Assembly: GCA_024330215.1 (NCBI GenBank) | Contig: JANDLU010000006.1 | Coordinates: forward strand, 1-64,000 | Source of the DNA: Candidatus Gaiellasilicea maunaloa | Lineage (GTDB): Bacteria > Actinomycetota > Thermoleophilia > Gaiellales > Gaiellaceae | Length of the DNA stretch: 64,000 bases | Reading direction: 5' to 3' | In this document: piece after piece, positions 26,554-35,444 of the stretch | How the letters are laid out: each line of letters opens with the position of its first letter | Position numbering within the stretch: the first letter of the stretch is position 1 | Position numbers and translations under genes: made by a program | Notes under the pieces: model-generated | The model's input: only the letters and a program-made list of their open reading frames with translations | What the model was told of the DNA's origin: nothing | Database searches by the model: none

Positions 26554-28335
26554 CTAGGGCTCCGGGCTCACCACCATCGCGCTTCCGCCACCACGGCGCA
26601 CGGGCTCGGCCGCGGCGAGCAGGCGGTGGCCGCCCAGGAACTCGATCCCGGTAGCGGCTCCGATCTCCGACGTCGAGCCGAACACGTGCCCGCGCGCCTT
26701 CAGCGCGGTCGCCTCGGCCGTCGCGATGAAGGCCGGCTCTGCCAGGGTCGTCGCCGTGTTCCGCTGGGTCAGTCGCGGATCCGCGATCGCCTCGGGCAGC
26801 GTCAGGCCGAGATCGAGCCGGTTGATCAGGATCTGGAGGACGGTCGTGATGATCGTGGACCCGCCGGGCGAGCCGACCGCCAGCAGGGGCTTGCCGTCGT
26901 CGAGCACGATCGTCGGGCTCATCGAGCTACGCGGCCGCTTGCCGCCGTCGGCCCGGTTCGGATGCGTCAACGAGTCGAAGTTGAAGTCCGTCAGCTCGTT
27001 GTTCGCGAGGAAGCCCCAGCCTGGCACGACGAGGCCCGCGCCGCCGGTCGACTCGATCGTGAGCGTGTAGGAGACGACTGTCCCCCAGCGGTCGGCGGTC
27101 GTGAGATGCGTAGTCGTGCCGGCCCGCGTCTCGCTCGGCGAGGCCTGAACGGTCGCGCCTTCGCCGCCGTCGAACCGATACGGGTCGCCCGGAGCGACCG
27201 GGCTCGTCGCCGCGGTTCCCGTGATCAGAGCGCGTCGCGTCGCCGCGAATCCGTCTGAGAGCAGTCCCACGAGCGGGACGTCGAAGTACCCCGGATCGGC
27301 GAGATAGGCGCCCCGGTCGGCGAACGAGTAGCGCGAGGCCTCGAGGTAGCGGTGCAGCGCCTCCTCCCGGGTCATTGCCGAGAGCTCGTAGCCCTCGAGG
27401 ATGTTCAGCGCCTCGCCCACGGTCGAGCCGCCGCTCGAGGGCGGGGCCATCCCGTAGACGTCGAGTCCGCGGTAAGACACATGCGTCGGCTCGCGCTCGG
27501 GGGCGGTGTAGGCACGGAGGTCGCGCATCGTCATCAGCCCGGGCCGCCACGTGTGGTTCGCGGTCGGCGACACGACCGGGTTCCGCACGGTCTGCACGAG
27601 CGCTTCCGCCACGGCACCGCGGTAGAAGCCCTTCGCGCCGAGCTGTCCGATCCGCGAGTACGTGCGCGCGAGATCCGGATTGCGGAAAACGGTGCCGACG
27701 TCGCGCGGCGTCCCGTCCGGGTCGAGGAAGAGTGCCGCGGTCGCAGGGATGTCGTCGAAGTAGTCGACGTTGCCCTGAGTCTGGTCGAAGAACGTCTGGT
27801 CGACGACGAAGCCTTCGCGCGCGACCCGGATCGCCGGCGCGAGCGCGTGCCCGAGCGAGGTCGTGCCGTAGTGATCGAGGGCGTCCGCCCACGTCTCGAC
27901 GGTTCCGGGCGTCCCCACCGAAAGGCCGCTGTAGCGCGCGTCGTTGAAGGGAAGCGGCTTCCCGTTCTCCCAGAAGGAGTCGGGGTGCATCGCGGCCGGC
28001 GCGGTCTCGCGACCGTCGATCGTGGTCACGATCCTGTCGCTCGCCCGATAGATGACCATGAAGCCGCCGCCGCCGATTCCAGCGGAGAACGGCTCCGTGA
28101 CGCCGAGCACGGCGGCTGCGGTCACCGCAGCGTCGACGGCGTTGCCGCCGTGGCGCAGCGTGTCGACGGCAGCTTGCGTCGCAAGCGTGTCGACTGTTGC
28201 CGCTGCACCTCCCGTCCCGATCGCGGTCGGCGGTCCCTGCGAAGGCGCGTCAGCGAGTGCGCCGGCCTGCGCGGCGAGCGCGGCTACTCCGACGACGAGC
28301 AGGACGGCGAGTGAGCGAAGCGGACGGCGGCGCAT
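26554..28335 (-). CDS. ggt: Gamma-glutamyltransferase (secreted)
   Basis: A 593-residue gamma-glutamyltranspeptidase that hydrolyses or transfers gamma-glutamyl groups from glutathione-like compounds outside the cell. The N-terminus has a signal peptide (LAVLLVVGVAALAAQAGALA). The large-subunit opening GGNAVDAAVTAAAVLGVTEPFSAGIGGGGFMVIY is classical. The autoprocessing threonine is in GTTTHLTTADRWG near residue 407, starting the small subunit, and substrate loop SPGGSTIITTVLQ follows. Actinobacteria of this type use mycothiol or ergothioneine rather than glutathione, so the natural substrate may be a gamma-glutamyl peptide. Confidence 0.93.
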   Translation of the reverse strand: MRRRPLRSLAVLLVVGVAALAAQAGALADAPSQGPPTAIGTGGAAATVDTLATQAAVDTLRHGGNAVDAAVTAAAVLGVTEPFSAGIGGGGFMVIYRASDRIVTTIDGRETAPAAMHPDSFWENGKPLPFNDARYSGLSVGTPGTVETWADALDHYGTTSLGHALAPAIRVAREGFVVDQTFFDQTQGNVDYFDDIPATAALFLDPDGTPRDVGTVFRNPDLARTYSRIGQLGAKGFYRGAVAEALVQTVRNPVVSPTANHTWRPGLMTMRDLRAYTAPEREPTHVSYRGLDVYGMAPPSSGGSTVGEALNILEGYELSAMTREEALHRYLEASRYSFADRGAYLADPGYFDVPLVGLLSDGFAATRRALITGTAATSPVAPGDPYRFDGGEGATVQASPSETRAGTTTHLTTADRWGTVVSYTLTIESTGGAGLVVPGWGFLANNELTDFNFDSLTHPNRADGGKRPRSSMSPTIVLDDGKPLLAVGSPGGSTIITTVLQILINRLDLGLTLPEAIADPRLTQRNTATTLAEPAFIATAEATALKARGHVFGSTSEIGAATGIEFLGGHRLLAAAEPVRRGGGSAMVVSPEP

Positions 28336-28408
28336 GATTCCCCTCTCCTCGATGTCGTGGCGAATCTACTCCTTGGCGCTCGGCACCTCAAGGCGCCGGA
28401 GTCGGCGG

Positions 28409-30220
28409 CTACGCGGCGCGCACGGAGACGAGCTGCGGCTGGGTCGCGAGCGCCTGGGTCGAGCCGGGATACTCCTTCGCCTCTACGACTGGGGCTACGG
28501 CCAGGACGTCCGTGAGCGCCTCGACGCAGCGGCCGTCGAATTGCTTGTCCGTGTTCGTTCGCAGCTCGAAGAGCGCGTCGGCGACGGTCAGACTCTCGCG
28601 GTAGGGGCGTGTCCCCGTCATCGCCTCGAACGCGTCGGCGACCGCGATGATCCGCGACTCGAGCGGGATCTGATCCGCCCGCAACCCGTGCGGGTAGCCG
28701 CTGCCGTCGACTCGCTCGTGGTGGTGGAGGACCCACACCGCCTCGGTGGGCAGCTCGGCGGAGAGCATGATCCCGTGCCCGATCGCGACGTGCTCCTTCA
28801 TCTCGTCCTCCTCCTCGAGCCGGAGCGCAGCGGGCTTCTGGAGGATCGCGTCGGCGACGCCGATCTTGCCGACGTCGTGGAGGAGACCTGCGAGCCGGAG
28901 CCGCTCGAGGCCCTCTCCGTCGATGTGGAGCGCCTTCCCCATCGCGACCGCGAGCTCGGCGACCGTCTCGGAATGGCTGCGCGTGCCCGCATCCTTCGCG
29001 TCGACCGCCCGCGCCAGCGCGGCCGCGAGCGTCCGCTGGTGGTGCGAGGGAACCGTCGCCTCGACCTCTCTACTCGCGGTCAGACCCGAGTGATAGGTAA
29101 GCGCCGTCAGCTTCGTTCGCTTGGCCTCGTAGAGGGCGACGTCGGCTTGGTGGATCAGCAGGTGGCGGGCCTCCGTCCCGGTCGACTCCGTCAGCCCCAT
29201 GCTGACGGCGCGCCGGCCAAGCGCCTCGCGCGTCACCCGGTCGATCGTGTTCGCGAGCGCCAGCGCGTTCCAGTTGCGGCTCCCCGGGAGCAGGATCATG
29301 AACTCGTCGCCGCCGGTCCGGTAGACCGTCCCCGCGGACCCGACCGCCGAGCGAGCAAGATCGCTGACCCGCTTGATGTAGACGTCGCCGGCCTGGTGTC
29401 CCTGCGTGTCGTTGATCTGCTTGAGCCCGTCGAGGTCGATCGCCATCAGGGAGAACACCGAGCCCGTCTGCGAGCGCCGCTGCACTTCGAGCGAGAGGTC
29501 GTGGTGGAAGCCGCGGTGGTTCCCGAGCCCCGTCAGGTTGTCGGTTCGTGCCTCGACCTCGAGCCGCTCCAGCTCGGCGTCGCGCTCGCCCACGCCCGCG
29601 GCGGGCCGGCTGCGCACCACGGCGACAGAGCCCACGAGCGCCAGCAGGCCTACGATCAGCGTCGCGAGGATCCGGAGTGCGTCGAGGAGCGGCGAGCCTG
29701 CCTGCATCACGGTGTTCTGGCGCTGCCGGAGCTCGGCCTCCGCCTTCCCTTGGATCGCGCCCAGCTCCCCCAGGGCGAGCCGGGAGGTTCGTTCCCGGCC
29801 GCCCTTCGACTGACCCCCGACCGCGTCCTCGCCGTGCCGTGCCGCCATCCGGTAGGAGACGCTGAGGGCTGCCGCGGTCGCCGCATTCGAGCTGGCGGCG
29901 CGGTCCCGGAGATCGTCGAGGAGCCGCTGCCCCTTCCGGCTCAGCGAGCTGATGTCCGCCTTCGTCGTCCGGGCTCGCCGCGAGGGGGCGAGCAGCTGCC
30001 GCTGGCGGCCCACGACGTGGACGATCCCGGCGAAGGCGCGCGCCTCATGGGCGCGCGCCGCCTCGGTGCGCCGCTCGGCGAGGCCGTCGACCGTCGCAAA
30101 CAAGGCGACAGCGGCGACAGCGACGGCAGAGACGACGAGGACGACTCGCGCCACCGGGGTGGCGCTCCGAATCTCCTTCAAGCTCACGACCCTCGTTGTC
30201 GCGGATGCCCAGGGCTTCAT
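28409..30220 (-). CDS. Membrane GGDEF + HD-GYP cyclic-di-GMP enzyme
   Basis: About 603 residues: membrane helix near residue 25 (VARVVLVVSAVAVAAVALFA), an extracytoplasmic helical sensor, a second helix near 205 (ILATLIVGLLALVGSVAVV), a GGDEF domain with intact RTGGDEFMILL, and a C-terminal HD-GYP domain with HDVGKIGV, HHERVDGSGYPHG and the GYP motif. It could both make and degrade cyclic-di-GMP. The inhibitory RxxD site five residues before GGDEF is absent, so synthesis should escape product inhibition. ATG 30220 is preceded by GGGGGAGG; a short CCTCC/GGAGG hairpin can hide that site. The pilin-like gene is 55 nt upstream. Confidence 0.9.
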   Translation of the reverse strand: MKPWASATTRVVSLKEIRSATPVARVVLVVSAVAVAAVALFATVDGLAERRTEAARAHEARAFAGIVHVVGRQRQLLAPSRRARTTKADISSLSRKGQRLLDDLRDRAASSNAATAAALSVSYRMAARHGEDAVGGQSKGGRERTSRLALGELGAIQGKAEAELRQRQNTVMQAGSPLLDALRILATLIVGLLALVGSVAVVRSRPAAGVGERDAELERLEVEARTDNLTGLGNHRGFHHDLSLEVQRRSQTGSVFSLMAIDLDGLKQINDTQGHQAGDVYIKRVSDLARSAVGSAGTVYRTGGDEFMILLPGSRNWNALALANTIDRVTREALGRRAVSMGLTESTGTEARHLLIHQADVALYEAKRTKLTALTYHSGLTASREVEATVPSHHQRTLAAALARAVDAKDAGTRSHSETVAELAVAMGKALHIDGEGLERLRLAGLLHDVGKIGVADAILQKPAALRLEEEDEMKEHVAIGHGIMLSAELPTEAVWVLHHHERVDGSGYPHGLRADQIPLESRIIAVADAFEAMTGTRPYRESLTVADALFELRTNTDKQFDGRCVEALTDVLAVAPVVEAKEYPGSTQALATQPQLVSVRAA

Positions 30221-30221
30221 G

Positions 30222-30238
30222 CCTCCCCCGTTAGGAGG
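30222..30238 (-). promoter_or_regulatory. Hairpin over the ribosome binding site of the GGDEF/HD-GYP gene
   Basis: On the minus strand CCTCC-TAACGGG-GGAGG directly precedes the ATG at 30220; the 3' arm is the ribosome binding site. Five G-C-rich pairs could limit translation. It is small and may be chance. Confidence 0.3.
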
Positions 30239-30275
30239 TTCACCGAGATACTTCACCGGGTGCGGAGCGAACGCT

Positions 30276-30656
30276 TCAGCAACCGTCGCCGGGAGCGACG
30301 GAACCCCTGCGGTCGGCGTAGCTGAAGGTGCGACCGTCGACGTCGATCTCGATACAGAAGCCGGATTCGGTGGCGTCCGAGACCTCGAGTCCGGACGCCA
30401 GACCGACGTCGTAGCTCCGGAGCCGATCCGCCGTCATCCCGACATACGTCGAGTTGTCGACGAAGTAGGCGTTCGCCGCAAACAGGGCGGGCCTGAGCGC
30501 GGACTCGGCGGTCGTCGCGGCTGCCGAACCGGAGAGCGTCGACGTGAGCGCCTCGTCCGCGTCGTCCTTCACCCTGCTACCGAGGTAATAGGCGCCAACG
30601 GCGAGCGCGCCGATGACGAAGGCGACGAGCAGCACGTTCAGGAGCCGCATTCCCAT
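30276..30656 (-). CDS. Pilin-like/pseudopilin-like membrane protein
   Basis: A 126-residue protein with an N-terminal membrane helix (LLNVLLVAFVIGALAVGAYYLG) and an extracytoplasmic domain whose ending resembles small type IV pilins: ALRPALFAANAYFVDNSTYVGMTADRLRSYDVG and a C-terminal disulfide-like loop from FCIEIDVDGRTFSYADRRGSVAPGDGC (two cysteines). The true prepilin peptidase motif before the helix is not evident, so it is pilin-like only. It is placed among cyclic-di-GMP enzymes, which often control pili. Probably co-transcribed with the gene at 28409-30220. Confidence 0.65.
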   Translation of the reverse strand: MGMRLLNVLLVAFVIGALAVGAYYLGSRVKDDADEALTSTLSGSAAATTAESALRPALFAANAYFVDNSTYVGMTADRLRSYDVGLASGLEVSDATESGFCIEIDVDGRTFSYADRRGSVAPGDGC

Positions 30657-30788
30657 GGCACAGCTCTGTTCGGTGGAATCGGCGAGACGCCTCCTTCGCG
30701 ACCGCAGCAGCCGGACCGTCAGAGCTCGAGCCGGCGCACCGGCGGCGATGCCGGCCGCAGCCGTGCCGATGGCGGATCGCGACCCGCA

Positions 30789-31517
30789 TCACGGCCCGCA
30801 TCCGAAGGAGGACGCCGACCAGGCTCGAGACGTCCGCGACGTCGAACGCACTCCGGTCGTCGGTGCTCTCCGCGTCGCTCGACGAGACCGCGCGGACGGA
30901 TCCGCTTCCCCGCCCGAGGTCGAGCGGTCGATCGCCACGAGCCTGCGCACGCACTCGGCATCGAACTGGCTGCCTGCGCACTCGACGAGCTCCGCGAGCG
31001 CGGCAGCCGCCGAGCGCGGCGCCGAGTAGGGACGAGCGGCGACGAGCGCCTCATACGCGTCGGCGACGGCCACGATTCGCGCGGGCAGCGGGATCTCCGG
31101 GCCGGAGAGCCGGTCGGGATAGCCGCGGCCGTCGATGCGCTCGTGGTGCCAGCGGATCGCGGAGCGCACGATCGGATGACGGATGAGGGGCGAGACGAGC
31201 ACGTCGCCTCGCGCCGGATGGGTTCTCACGACCGCCCATTCCGCGCTCGTGAGCATCCTGGGGGTCTCGAGCACCGCGGCAGGAACCGTCAGCTTGCCGA
31301 TGTCGTGCAGCGTCGCCCCGACCGCGATTGCGATCAGGTCGTGGCGCGGCAGGGAGAACGCCCGGCCGAGCCGAACCGCGAGCCGAGCGACGTTGCGAGC
31401 ATGCGTCCGTCCTTCGAAGTCGTGCGCGAAATAGCGCCGGGCGAGGGCCCCGAGCGCGAGCTTCTCCCGCGCCAGCCGAAGGTCTGCGATCGGCCCGTAC
31501 TGCTCTTGAATGCTCAT
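30789..31517 (-). CDS. HD-GYP phosphodiesterase
   Basis: A 242-residue single-domain HD-GYP protein. Motifs: the metal pair in ATLHDIGKLTVP, WHHERIDGRGYPDRLSG with the signature GYP, and PARIVAVADAYEALVAARPY. It should hydrolyse cyclic-di-GMP to pGpG or GMP. ATG 31517 (MSIQEQYGPIADLR) is the start; the frame continues 27 codons upstream without family similarity. About 50 arginine/serine-rich residues at the C-terminus lie beyond the fold. It is divergent from the GGDEF gene at 31670, so opposing activities share a promoter region of 152 nt. Confidence 0.87.
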   Translation of the reverse strand: MSIQEQYGPIADLRLAREKLALGALARRYFAHDFEGRTHARNVARLAVRLGRAFSLPRHDLIAIAVGATLHDIGKLTVPAAVLETPRMLTSAEWAVVRTHPARGDVLVSPLIRHPIVRSAIRWHHERIDGRGYPDRLSGPEIPLPARIVAVADAYEALVAARPYSAPRSAAAALAELVECAGSQFDAECVRRLVAIDRSTSGGEADPSARSRRATRRAPTTGVRSTSRTSRAWSASSFGCGP

Positions 31518-31669
31518 AGTCGCCAGTTCTCGTTCGTCACGTGGAGGAGTCACCCGTTCGGGGGATCTGGGGCTCCTCCTGCAACACAAGTCGGGCACAC
31601 GCGACTAGTGTCCGGTTCGGACACCCTGCGGGCTACTTCTGTCCAGCGAGCGATCGGATCGTCTCACTC

Positions 31670-32701
31670 ATGGCGAACACATGGACGTTTGCGGCGGTTG
31701 CCGTGCTGGCGCGGCAGGACGTCTTCTTTGGGCTCGCGCTCGCGGCGACGCTCGCGACCGTCGCCCTGCTCGTGGTCACCCTTCGCGTGGAGCTGCGCCG
31801 CCGCGGCGAGCCGGCTGCGAGGGCGGATCGGCGAAGCTCCCACGGTGACCCGCGGGATCCCCGTGAGGCGCTCGCGCTCGTCGGCGACACGCTCGCGGCG
31901 ACCCATAACCCGAAGGCCCTGCTGCCGGTCATCCTCCGAGCCACCGCCGAGGCAACGGGTGCCGCGGCCGGCCGGCTGATCGACGCGGGGGAGGAGATCT
32001 CGTCCGTCGGTGCGATCCCGCTCGGCGTCGAGCCGCTCACGCTCGAGCTCGCCCCCCCGGGCGAAGGACCGACCACGATGCTCCTCTACTCGTCCGCGGG
32101 CGGATTCGACGCAGAAGCCGAGCGGCTTGCCGTCTGGCTCGCCTCGCAGGCGGCGATCGCGCTCGAGAACGCGCGGCTCCATCACGTCGTTCAGCGGCAG
32201 GCCGTCACCGACGAGCTCACGGGCCTCGTCAACCGCAGGCGCTTCATGTCCGCGCTCGGTCACGAGATCGGGCGGACGACGCGGACGATGCCGCCGTCGA
32301 TCATCCTGTCCGATCTCGACGACTTCAAGCGCGTCAACGACCGCTTTGGCCACCCGATCGGCGACGAGCTCCTGCAGTCGTTCGCGGACGCGCTGCGCGA
32401 GCACGTCCGCGACATCGACATCCCGGCGCGGCTCGGCGGCGAGGAGTTCGCCGTGCTCCTACCGGAGACCTCGCTCCACGGAGCCTGCGCGGTCGCGGAG
32501 CGACTGCAGCAGTTCCTTGCGACCTCGCCGCTCCTCGTCGGCAAGAGCGGCGACATCCGCACGACGGCCAGCTTCGGCGTCGCCCAGCTCGTCGAGGGCG
32601 AGCCGGCGGACGCGCTCCTGCGGCGCGCCGACGCGGCGCTCTACCGGGCGAAGGCGGAAGGAAAGAACCAGGTCGTCGCGGCAGAGGTCACGGCTGCCTA
32701 G
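31670..32701 (+). CDS. GGDEF-domain diguanylate cyclase with N-terminal membrane helix and GAF-like domain
   Basis: A 343-residue protein: membrane helix near residues 20-40 ([21 protein letters not shown]), a GAF-like sensory region (about 65-170, ending [25 protein letters not shown]) and a GGDEF domain with [32 protein letters not shown] and intact [11 protein letters not shown]. The inhibitory RxxD (RDID) sits exactly five residues before GGEEF, so this cyclase should be product-inhibited, unlike the neighbouring dual-domain protein. ATG 31670 fits the membrane segment start. It is divergent from the HD-GYP gene. Confidence 0.9.
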   Translation: MANTWTFAAVAVLARQDVFFGLALAATLATVALLVVTLRVELRRRGEPAARADRRSSHGDPRDPREALALVGDTLAATHNPKALLPVILRATAEATGAAAGRLIDAGEEISSVGAIPLGVEPLTLELAPPGEGPTTMLLYSSAGGFDAEAERLAVWLASQAAIALENARLHHVVQRQAVTDELTGLVNRRRFMSALGHEIGRTTRTMPPSIILSDLDDFKRVNDRFGHPIGDELLQSFADALREHVRDIDIPARLGGEEFAVLLPETSLHGACAVAERLQQFLATSPLLVGKSGDIRTTASFGVAQLVEGEPADALLRRADAALYRAKAEGKNQVVAAEVTAA

Positions 32702-32738
32702 TCGCCGCCGTCCGCGACTCTCGCAATACTTCCTGCCC

Positions 32739-33617
32739 GTGCGTTTTCCATGGTCGACCATCCGTGTCTCGTGCCTCGTCGCCTCGGCGGCCGCTTCCGG
32801 CTACTTCTGGCGCGGCGCACTCGAGGATCCCTCGGTCGTCCAGCCGCTCGTAATCCCGGTCTCGCCGGGTACCGAACGTTCCATCGTTCCGGGAGAGCCG
32901 CTGCCGGGGGTGCGGACGACAGAGCCACGTCGTGTGCTGCCGCAGCCCCGTCCCCGGACAGGTCGCACCGACGGCCGCGGAGCCGCCAGGCCTGCGACAC
33001 CGCCGCGGACGAGAGTGGCCGGATCCACGGCGGGGCTTGCTCGCCCGAGTACCGGCGGTGCGCCGGCCGGGAGCACGCAGCCACAGCCGCGAGCTGCCTC
33101 CCCCGCTCCCGATTCGGCCGAGACGCCCGTTCCGACACCGGTCTCCGCTCCGCAACCGATTCCAGGTCCCGCACCGACTCCAAGCCCCGCGCCGATTCCG
33201 GAACCCGCGCCGACTCCGGGTCCCGCGCCGACTCCGGGTCCCGCGCCGACTCCGATCCCGGCGCCGATCGCCACGCCCGAACCGACGCCCGCCCCAACTC
33301 CGATCGGCACGCCGAGTCCGCTACCGACGCCGACCCCAGCCCCCATGCCGATCCCTACTCCCCCGCCGGAACCGACGCCGAGCCCGGTTCCGGATCTCAC
33401 GCCGACCCCGAATCCCGCGCCAGAACCTCCGCCGAGTCCCGCTCCCACGCCGCCACACGTGCCCGCCCCGAGCGAGCCGCATCACGTGCCCGCGCCGCCC
33501 GAGGATCCTCATCTGCCGGCGCCGCCGCCACCGCCGGATCATCACGACGAACCGGGCTCCGACCACGGGGACAGCGACCACGAGCACACCGGCCCGCCCG
33601 TCCACCACACGGGGTAA
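32739..33617 (+). CDS. Secreted or anchored proline-rich repeat protein with His/Asp-rich tail
   Basis: About 292 residues. After a short hydrophobic segment ([14 protein letters not shown]) the protein is disordered, with roughly 110 residues of Pro-x-Pro-x repeats (for example [20 protein letters not shown]), then [19 protein letters not shown] and an ending rich in His and Asp ([17 protein letters not shown]). PxP arrays form stiff extended rods that span cell walls, and the tail could bind divalent metals. The DNA repeat makes antisense and frame-shifted ORFs look long. GTG 32739 is the start, 37 nt after the diguanylate cyclase. I recognise no family. Confidence 0.6.
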   Translation: MRFPWSTIRVSCLVASAAASGYFWRGALEDPSVVQPLVIPVSPGTERSIVPGEPLPGVRTTEPRRVLPQPRPRTGRTDGRGAARPATPPRTRVAGSTAGLARPSTGGAPAGSTQPQPRAASPAPDSAETPVPTPVSAPQPIPGPAPTPSPAPIPEPAPTPGPAPTPGPAPTPIPAPIATPEPTPAPTPIGTPSPLPTPTPAPMPIPTPPPEPTPSPVPDLTPTPNPAPEPPPSPAPTPPHVPAPSEPHHVPAPPEDPHLPAPPPPPDHHDEPGSDHGDSDHEHTGPPVHHTG

Positions 33618-33697
33618 TCGCGACCCCAGCGCGCTCGTGAGCCGGGCTACAGTGGCGAGAACGCCAACCCGCTCAGACCAGGTGGTTGAGCAAGAAA

Positions 33698-33769
33698 GCC
33701 CTCGTAGCTCAGTGGATAGAGCAGCGGTTTCCTAAACCGCGTGCACAAGTTCGATTCTTGTCGGGGGCA
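33698..33769 (+). tRNA. tRNA-Arg (anticodon CCT)
   Basis: A 72-nt cloverleaf: acceptor GCCCTCG pairs with CGGGGGC (one G-U), anticodon stem GCGGT/ACCGC with loop TTCCTAA, giving anticodon CCT for AGG, T arm ACAAG-TTCGATT-CTTGT, discriminator A. CCA is not encoded (CAC follows). The 3' 41 nt are the target of an integrative island whose recombinase lies just downstream; the tRNA is left intact by the insertion. Confidence 0.95.
33729..33769 (+). repeat. attL: core repeat inside the tRNA-Arg 3' end
   Basis: The stretch from TTCCTAAACCGCG to the discriminator base (41 nt) recurs at 52434-52473. It covers the 3' side of the anticodon loop, the variable loop, the T arm and the 3' acceptor strand, the usual crossover region of tRNA-integrating tyrosine recombinases. 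Confidence 0.9.
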
Positions 33770-33865
33770 CTTCTCATTCTGGCTCACAACCGGCTTGAAT
33801 ACACGCCTTGCGACTAGCCAGTTGAACTCAGCGCTGTCCGCCTCAATCCGCTGATATCCGCTCTC

Positions 33866-33896
33866 GACTGTCGCAGACTGTCACAAGACTGTCGCA
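33866..33896 (+). repeat. Integrase arm-type sites, left end
   Basis: Three direct copies in 31 nt: GACTGTCGCA, GACTGTCACA and GACTGTCGCA. The last copy continues as ACGG, and the same 14 nt occurs at 51109-51122 near the right end. Regular decamers at both ends of the island fit arm-type binding sites for the recombinase N-terminal domain. Confidence 0.65.
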
Positions 33897-33918
33897 ACGG
33901 TGGTACTCTCTGGGAACA

Positions 33919-35100
33919 ATGGCCCAGCTCGCGGGCATCGAGGTCCGGCACCGGACGACCTGCGCCTCTCACACCGGCGGCAAGTGCAACTGCAAGCCGG
34001 CCTATCAGGCGAGCGTCTGGAGCGCCCGCGAGCAGAAGCGCCTGAGGAAGACCTTCCCGACGCTCGCCGCCGCCCGCGCGTGGCGCGCCGAGGCGCAGAC
34101 GGCGATCCGCCGCGGGACGCTGCGAGCGCCGATCGCAGTGACGGTCCGTGACGCAGGCGTAGAGCTCGTGGAGGGAATGCACTCGGGCCGGGTCCGGACC
34201 CGGTCGGGCGACCGCTACAAGCCGAGCGCGATCCGCAGCTACGAGGCGGCGCTCCGCGACCGGGTCGTTCCCGTCCTCGGCGGCAAGCGGCTCGGCGACG
34301 TGCAGCGGCGTGACGTGCAGAAGCTCGCCGACGACCTCCTCGCCGAGGGACGCGACCCGTCGACGATCCGCAATTCACTGATGCCGCTGCGAGTGATCTA
34401 CCGCCGCGCAGTCGAGGACGGCGACCTCGCCGTCAACCCGTGCACCCATCTACGGCTCCCAGCGGTCAGGGGCCGACGTGAGCGGATCGCAGCGCCCGAG
34501 GAGGCGCAGCGACTGCTGGCCGCTCTACCGGAGCGCGATCGTCCGATCTGGGCGACGGCGCTATACGCCGGCTTGCGGCGCGGCGAGCTGATGGCGCTCC
34601 GCTGGGCAGACGTCGACCTCGCCGCGGGCGTGATCCGTGTTGAGCGCTCCTACGACGACAAGGGCCGAGTCGAGATCGAGCCGAAGAGCCGAGCAGGTCG
34701 TCGCACGGTTCCGATCGTGGGCGCACTCCGCGACATCCTCGTCGACCGTAAGGCCGGCCACGTCGGCGACGGAAACCTCGTCTTCGGTACGAGCGGTGGA
34801 ACGCCGTTCCAGCCATCGAATGTCTGGCGCCGAGCCCGAACGGCCTGGAAGCGTGCGGAGCTCGAGCCGATCGGCCTCCACGAGGCGCGTCACACGTTCG
34901 CGTCGGTCCTGATCGCCGCCGGCGTCAACGCGAAGGCGATCACGACCTACATGGGCCACGCCTCGATCCAGACGACGTACGACCTCTACGGCAAGCTCAT
35001 GCCCGGCTCGGAGTCCGAAGCGACCGCGCTCGTCGACGCCTACCTCGCGCGAGCAGACACCGCGAATAGGCTCGACCAACTCGGCTCATCGGAAAGCTGA
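33919..35100 (+). CDS. Tyrosine recombinase (phage-type integrase)
   Basis: A 393-residue site-specific recombinase. Residues 1-60 hold a cysteine-rich arm-binding region (CASHTGGKCNCKPAYQASVW), followed by a SAM-like core-binding domain (about 75-180) and the catalytic domain. Catalytic residues: Arg in TALYAGLRRGEL, Lys in the following beta turn, His/Arg in LHEARHTFASVL, His in YMGHASIQTT and the nucleophile Tyr in YDLYGKLM. It lies 150 nt after the tRNA-Arg and is expected to integrate and excise the island. ATG 33919; three decamer repeats upstream may both bind the protein and regulate it. Confidence 0.93.
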   Translation: MAQLAGIEVRHRTTCASHTGGKCNCKPAYQASVWSAREQKRLRKTFPTLAAARAWRAEAQTAIRRGTLRAPIAVTVRDAGVELVEGMHSGRVRTRSGDRYKPSAIRSYEAALRDRVVPVLGGKRLGDVQRRDVQKLADDLLAEGRDPSTIRNSLMPLRVIYRRAVEDGDLAVNPCTHLRLPAVRGRRERIAAPEEAQRLLAALPERDRPIWATALYAGLRRGELMALRWADVDLAAGVIRVERSYDDKGRVEIEPKSRAGRRTVPIVGALRDILVDRKAGHVGDGNLVFGTSGGTPFQPSNVWRRARTAWKRAELEPIGLHEARHTFASVLIAAGVNAKAITTYMGHASIQTTYDLYGKLMPGSESEATALVDAYLARADTANRLDQLGSSES

Positions 35101-35113
35101 CGCGTCGCTCGGG

Positions 35114-35314
35114 TCACCCGCGACCCATCCGCTGATTGAGCATCTCGTCCCGAATCTCACCTAAGTTCTGCGCGATCATGGCTAGCGCGTTGCCGATATT
35201 GATGCCGCTGCCGCGCACCGCGAGTGCGAGTACGACGTCGCCATCGACGTTGTCCTCGCGAATCCGTTGATCAACCATCCTCTTCAAGAGATCATCGATC
35301 TCGCTTAGCTCCAT
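35114..35314 (-). CDS. Small hypothetical protein (66 residues)
   Basis: Reads MELSEIDDLLKRMVDQRIRE, then DNVDGDVVLALAVRGSGINI and GNALAMIAQNLGEIRDEMLNQRMGRG: an amphipathic helix, a glycine-containing turn and a second helix. I do not recognise it. ATG 35314 is set by an excellent ribosome binding site (AGGAGG, eight bases upstream). It is divergent from an XRE-type HTH gene with an operator-like palindrome between, so the HTH protein probably controls both. A toxin-antitoxin or small regulator role is possible but unproven. Confidence 0.6.
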   Translation of the reverse strand: MELSEIDDLLKRMVDQRIREDNVDGDVVLALAVRGSGINIGNALAMIAQNLGEIRDEMLNQRMGRG

Positions 35315-35374
35315 TCGTTCACCTCCTAACTGCCCCGATGAGACGACCGCATGGGATCGACGCCACGTGCAGAG

Positions 35375-35416
35375 TATAACATGCGTGGTATGGTGATGAG
35401 CCTGTACGGGCTCATC
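35375..35416 (+). promoter_or_regulatory. Promoter/operator upstream of the XRE regulator
   Basis: TATAAC at 35375-35380 is a plausible -10. Beyond it GATGAGCC (35395-35402) and GGCTCATC (35409-35416) form a perfect 8-bp inverted repeat with a six-base centre, 29 nt before ATG 35445. This is the right place for autoregulation by the HTH protein. Confidence 0.5.
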
Positions 35417-35444
35417 GGACGACAAGACCTCGAGTGCGGAGGAC

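Noticed and set aside
28052-30325. Long plus-strand open frame over the gamma-glutamyltransferase and GGDEF/HD-GYP genes
   Set aside because: Antisense shadow of both genes with no domain.
30239-30330. Possible cyclic-di-GMP riboswitch before the GGDEF/HD-GYP gene
   Set aside because: The region is the 3' end of the pilin-like gene and lacks the conserved GEMM core; only a short hairpin over the ribosome binding site remains.
32801-33448. Glycine/valine-rich minus-strand frame
   Set aside because: It is the antisense of the proline-rich repeat (GGN opposite CCN) and has no independent support.
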